DNA of 64,000 nt from Elysia crispata (lineage: Eukaryota > Mollusca > Gastropoda > Plakobranchidae): positions 347,501 to 411,500 of the forward strand of contig JAWDGP010003890.1 in assembly GCA_033675545.1 (NCBI GenBank). The letters run 5' to 3'. The position numbers and the translations under genes are program-made. The notes under the pieces are model-generated. The model was given only the letters and a program-made list of their open reading frames with translations, did not search any database and was not told where the DNA came from. Positions 38,000-64,000 of this stretch are shown one piece after another. Numbering within the stretch: position 1 is the first letter of the stretch; every line of letters starts with the position of its first letter.

Positions 38000-40900
38000 A
38001 TTTCTTTTGTTCTTATTACAAAGACTGGTTCCTGAAAAGACTGATACGATGTTACATGCTTGCGTCTATTTTCTGTAATTATGAGTAATAAAATGTTTCT
38101 CCTAAGCTACTGACAAAATCTTCAAAAATTTAAATAATTATTTTAGCTTGTGGGTTTGACAGTCCCCTTGGCTGAATAATAGTATTTGAGCATATTTGAT
38201 CTCCAATGAACATATATGTTTGAAATCCTCTTGTTAAGGACAAGCTAAATGAAATAGCAAGATCTTCCTCACTCTGATCCTTCCCCTACAAAGCTTTAGA
38301 ACTAGTCACGAACAAAAACTTGAGTAGGCATTGAGGGAAAGCTCTTTATCTTTGAGTGTTATGCTGTGTTTTCTGAGTCTCTTAATTTCAAGCATCAAAA
38401 GCAGATTAGAACCAGCATAGAGCTTCGTCATTATAGGCAAAACACCCAAAAACAAAAACTGATAAAGTGAAGGAAATCAAGACGTTGTAATCTATGAAAT
38501 GAGCTGGGCAAAAAAGCCTTTAATCAATGGAAAAACGAAGCGGAACGCATACATGAGCAAGAATAAGTTACAACTAGGTAAAGTACTGGACAGAGAACAC
38601 TTGCAGCCAAAAACCAAGCATCAACCAAACACAAAACAAACTTTTTATAATAAAACTCTTTAAAGAAAAGCCAAAATGAAGAAAGAATCCATTATAGCTT
38701 TCCATTACTATTTCTTTTACATAGAGTCATATGGTCATGATTACATTATTTAGAATTTTGAAATTGCAATTGCTGCCTCTTTTTTCCAGGCAAACTGTCA
38801 ATTATTTAAAGATCTAAAATATACAGAAAATTTGTAGCCTACTTAATTGCAACTTAATGTCACCAGGATTGGTTTGACTGCTTGAAATTCAGCAATTCAG
38901 CTACCATCATACAAAAAATTTGTATAGAAATTTAAAAAATGAGGACACTGTCATAGCTATCACTATGACATCAACCTATTTGTACTCAAACACACATATA
39001 TACATATGAATGCAAAATGTATTTGCATATCTAAGGAAAATGTAAACATCTATGAATAAGTAAAAAAATGTATGGCCACAAAATTGCTGTTAAACAGAAC
39101 AGGAAAACAAAAACAATGTATACATGACGATTACCTTTATTTTAGTGACACATTAATACTCATGTGTATTTAGGCAATTACAAAATTGAAAAAAAATCTT
39201 TTGACAACTGTTATACCCAAAACTTAGTGCACACTATTGCAAATGTACAGGCTCATAATACGGTTAATTTCAACTTACATGACAATGATATAATCCGAGA
39301 CACGTCAGAAATCAGATTTTGAGGATCAACATTTCCACTGAAAACAAAACCAAATAAAAATACAGGAAACCTTCCAAAAAAATCAAGAACCTCTTAATGT
39401 TTGAGAAACACAACATTGAAGTAGTCAGCAAAAGTCACCATGAAATAACTTCTTTTAATTTTAAGTCAATATCCTTATAAATCTACAGGGATTTTTTTGT
39501 CTTCCTCAGTTTTAGATCTCCATTTCGACAAAACTAATAATGTATTTACTGGAAAAATCTGCATCAAAATCTCACCGCCGGACAATCCTAGTCAGCAATA
39601 AACTAGTACAGTTTGTTGGGGAGGGAAAATTGAGAAAAGGGAAAGGAATAAAAACAGGGTGCACCCCTTTCTAAACTCTACCATTTGCCTCCTTTTGTTA
39701 ATAGGGCTTCACTGAATTCCCACACAATTCGTGTAAGGTACCAGTAATCATCAAATGTAATTGTTTCTCTGGTGCCATTCAAAAATTCAAATCATTTTAA
39801 CTTAATCAAAATAGCTCAGGCTTAGCTTTATTTCTGCAGGATAATGATGACTGTATGAAATTTTATTGTTCAAATGGCTTTGATACCGTTAATAATGAGA
39901 TGAGTGGGTCAGCATTGCACAGCTTCAATTTCTTAATGAATCCTTTGCTCATCTTCAGTTGAAAGATGCTTTAACAATCTAGAACCACCATTACTAAATA
40001 TCAATCATCCTTTAGCTCTTTTTATAAACAGTAATATTATAAAACCTAACACTTCACAAATCAAAAATACAAAAAGAGAACATCACAAAATAAAGTATAT
40101 ACCTATGTAATATGACAATAAGATCTATGTTAAAGACAATTATGAATCACAAAAGAACAGGATATCCATCAGCAAGCAGTCCATCCTTAAATCCAAATGA
40201 AACACAAAAAGACATAAACAAAGGTAGCAATAAGAATATACATGTCATGGAATGTGATCCCAGAGTAGAGAGAAAAAGAGAGACAAAAGAGAAAAAAATA
40301 CTGGAAAATGGTAATGACTAGAGATGGAGTTGAGCAAATTTTATATATATAAAAAAAAAGTTGTTCAGTCACGATTATTTGTTTAATCCAAACAATACGA
40401 AATCTCTTTCCATTACATCACAGGATCTAAACTAGGAAACAACTTTATTTCATGTCTGTGCAGCCCAAATGTCAAGATCTAAAATGCATGCCAGTACATT
40501 AATTTCTGTCTGAGCCATAGTTCTCCAGATTTTCCTCCTATTTGTAGCAATGGAACAGTAAACATTGTTATCTTATGCCACATCTAACTTTCAACTGATG
40601 AGGGTAGGGATAGAAGATGTAAGAAACTATATTTAATCTGATTTGAACTTTCCAAGAGTATTTATACTCTAACTTTTATCCATTTTGCGATAATTTAATT
40701 TCTTATGATGTAAAGAATAGAAAACAAACAAAACAAAAATGCCATAGTAAATTCAAATCCCAAATATCTTTTTGAAAATAAAAATTACAATTGATCTCTA
40801 CTTGTTTCTTTGCTCAATTGTCTCTCTCTGTAAAGATCATAATGAGAACATCAGTATAATTTTTTTGTTTCTTTCCCTGAAAGCATTCACCATTTTGAAG

Positions 40901-43117
40901 TTTCATTATCTATATTCGTTATTACATTCTTTTCCACTTTCAACTCATTTTCTCAGTCATTAATAGAGATTACATGGCAATAATATCCAGAGGTATGGTT
41001 ACAAAATTTCTAAATCCATACCAATTTAAAAAAAAAAATTAATTTACGTGCACAATTTTACATAGTGTAAATAGTCAAAATAATTTTGAAGTTTGCACTT
41101 TTGAGGTCCTACATGTAAGATAAGAATTTAATTTACTTTTAAAAGCCTTCCCCTTATTTAATTACAGCAAACTAAGTAGAGGAAGTTGAACATATTTCTA
41201 TAATCAGCGGTTAAGAAAAGATTATCCTCCCATGCTGCCCTTTTTTATCTATCACTGCTTTTCATATCACTGATAGATCCAACTTCAATCTTTCTTCTTT
41301 GTCATATCACAATTTGTGGGCTACAACATCAGCATCACTGATTCTAGGCTTCACACCTTTTTATATAAGAGCAAAAAATTTCAAAATGAAAGAAAACACT
41401 AATTATGAGTATGCATGGCACAAAGTGGAGCTTTTTCTCATGGATCTGGAATGCTTAAAAATATATTCAAAGCATTGACAGGGCAGTAGAACTTCAAAAA
41501 AAAATAATATTTTCATGCTGACCCTTCAAAAGTAAAGGACTAAATCATGTTAATATTTTAAAAAAAGTCTAACTTAATACTTTTCTTTGTATGCACACAT
41601 TTTTGACTAGAAAATTACATTTCAATCATCTTTCTCAGAAAACGGTAAAAATATTGGCAGAAAGAGAAACCCATAATAATGATCTTTTAAAAAAAAAAAA
41701 AGATCCAAATATTAAGAGCTTTTCTTAGGCAGTAAAGAATGAAAGTCTATAAATCAAAATAAATCTCCAAATTAATGTAAAATCACTGGGCAAAAATAGA
41801 CAAATCTCAAAAAAATTCTTGGCAATGTTCTTTGTCATTATATATGACAGCACATGCGTTTTAAGTACTAAGCATTAAAATAGAAAATATTTGTAAGATG
41901 ACAATGCTAATTATGTACATTAGTATTGTATTAAGTGCAAAGGGAGACAACAAGGAAGATAATTTTGAACAACTTGAGCTTTATCAAAGTTATAAAACTG
42001 AACAAAACATAGATGAATGATGGAGAATACTTTGAAGCACCAAAAGAGATAATAAAAATGAAAACAATGATTTTCTGAGGCAAGAATCAAAACTGAAATA
42101 AAGGGGGGGGGGGGTAAAAGCAGATCAGCAGACAAATTTCTCCACCATCTTGCATGAGTATTTTGAAATTCTGATGTATTTAATAACAATTCAATGAGAA
42201 TAAGCATGGCAAAGTTATGAGTCCATAAAATACTAAGGGATATAATACGCCCTTACCTCATATGTATCAAAGTACTTGAAGGTTATCAGCTTTAACCAAA
42301 TGAAACTGAAGGCTTAATCAATTCCTTCCAGTATATTACATGGCTTATAAATAAACAAAAAAAATTACAGTATCCATCATATACTAATCTACACTCAATT
42401 CCTAGTTTCTCAACCTTGTGAAACTTTACTGAATTGACAATTTTTGACTCCTGGTCATAAAGTCATAATAAAAAATGTAGTAGAGAGCAAAGTAAATGCT
42501 ATGTATAACTTCTTTTGTAAAGAGCAAGACTTTGGCATTTTATAAGGGTACTTTGTGACCTAAAATTGACTATAGGAGATAATGGTAATGCAAAAAAAAT
42601 TAAAGATGTAAACAAAGTAAAAGTTGTCAAAATGCTTTTATCTCTAATTTATTACTTCAAGATCCAATACAAGAGCTAAGGTAAATGTCCATATTCATAG
42701 GATTTTATCTGCCTCAGTACTAAAATCTTCTTCTGACAAGAAAAAAAAAAGAGATTCTGGGGAGAATGTTGAGCCCCTAACAAGGAGCTCTGCTTCCATG
42801 TCTACTTCTATGTATCATATGTAGACTGAAGTGAACTTTGCCAGCTATGTTCACAGTCACTACTAAAAAGTTTTGGCCACCATTTGTTTTTGAGGACTGT
42901 AGGCTTTTTGCTAACAATCTCCATCATGACTTCTGTTCTTTGGAAAAAATGTAATGGATATAAGCTTGGTTTTTTTTTTTCCTGTAGTTCTCAAAAAGTT
43001 TTGAGCAGTGTTCACTGAAATATCCATAATTAAAAGTTATCCAGATTGTGGCAGCTGGACACTTCAGGCAATCAAAACCAAACGTAACTTGGTGTCTGGT
43101 CATCTTGCAGCTAGATA
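38000..43117 (-). other. TULP4: Candidate long 3' UTR of TULP4
   Basis: The 5.1 kb following the TULP4 stop codon in transcript sense. It is AT-rich and lacks the microsatellites and minisatellites common elsewhere in the window; the only simple sequence is G12 at 42103-42114 and short A runs. Minus-strand AATAAA hexamers (TTTATT on the plus strand) occur at 42648-42653, 40444-40449, 39827-39832 and 39136-39141. Which is used cannot be decided from sequence, so the real 3' end may be anywhere from about 0.5 kb to 4 kb or more beyond the stop. No separate gene was recognised here. Confidence 0.4.
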
Positions 43118-63586
<20,469 letters not shown>

Positions 63587-64000
63587 CTGGCAGAGGTGTC
63601 GGGAGGTTGGTGGGATATTGGGATATTGTTCAGTCCAAATCGATATTTAGGCAACAAAGAAGGGAAAGGGTAGGAAAAAGAGAAAGTGGAGAAAGAAAAA
63701 GCTCGAAGAAAAAGAAGATGGAGGAGGTGGAGGAAAAGGCTCCGTGCGTGTGTAGAGCGCTGCTGGTATGCTGAATATTTCAAATTGCTTCATAAATCTG
63801 GATTCTCCACGAAATACCAGCAGCTCAAGGCACGACTAGCCACGTAAAGACCGCATGCGGATTCCTGTTCGTTGGTTAACTTTACGTCTCCTCCATTTCC
63901 TAACAAATCTAATTTAGAGTTGGCCAAACATAAAGCTTATATCCGATCCTCGAACCCATCAATTCCTATTGCCAGAAAAGCTTCATCGACCGAGCTTTTG
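63587..64000 (-). other. TULP4 intron upstream of exon a (partial)
   Basis: Pyrimidine-rich in transcript sense near 63650-63740. No further TULP4 exon is visible before the window edge. Confidence 0.75.

Overview
The window is animal nuclear DNA. It is AT-rich, full of microsatellites and diverged repeats, and its only convincing protein-coding signal is split into exons with GT-AG introns; nothing looks prokaryotic. All recognisable coding sequence is on the minus strand. The protein signals, the dense (GA)n/(TA)n/(AAT)n arrays and the tRNA-related repeats suit a lophotrochozoan, most likely a mollusc (a gastropod is plausible). That placement is inference and no species is claimed.

Right third (43.1-63.6 kb): eleven consecutive exons of one gene, a Tubby-like protein 4 (TULP4/TUSP) orthologue. 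Every exon junction keeps the reading frame, giving 1379 residues plus a stop. It encodes part of a WD40 propeller, a SOCS-box-like segment, and a tubby domain whose two halves are separated by a very long Ser/Asn/Pro-rich region, most of it in one 2344-bp exon. The first ~150-160 residues and the promoter lie beyond position 64000. The 5.1 kb after the stop (43117 down to about 38.0 kb) has almost no simple-sequence arrays and is a candidate long 3' UTR. Introns carry a perfect 14 x 34-bp minisatellite, (GA)n, (TA)n and (AAT)n arrays, a 63-bp tandem duplication, and G-rich tracts just inside several 5' splice sites.

Left edge (0.36-0.63 kb): one exon of a second minus-strand gene, probably its last. 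It encodes a hydrophilic tyrosine-containing tail that I cannot name. Directly upstream in transcript sense lies a ~1.4-kb, 22-bp-period minisatellite (635-2020) whose every unit resembles a 3' splice acceptor.

Middle (2-38 kb): no recognisable genes. It holds simple repeats, tRNA-related SINE-like remnants, a diverged ~4.2-kb tandem duplication (12.06-20.37 kb), a foldback-type inverted-repeat element (26.76-28.77 kb) with hairpin satellites in its loop, a three-copy ~225-bp repeat (29.97-31.20 kb), and a ~1.2-kb duplicated segment (32.43-33.64 and 34.55-35.76 kb).
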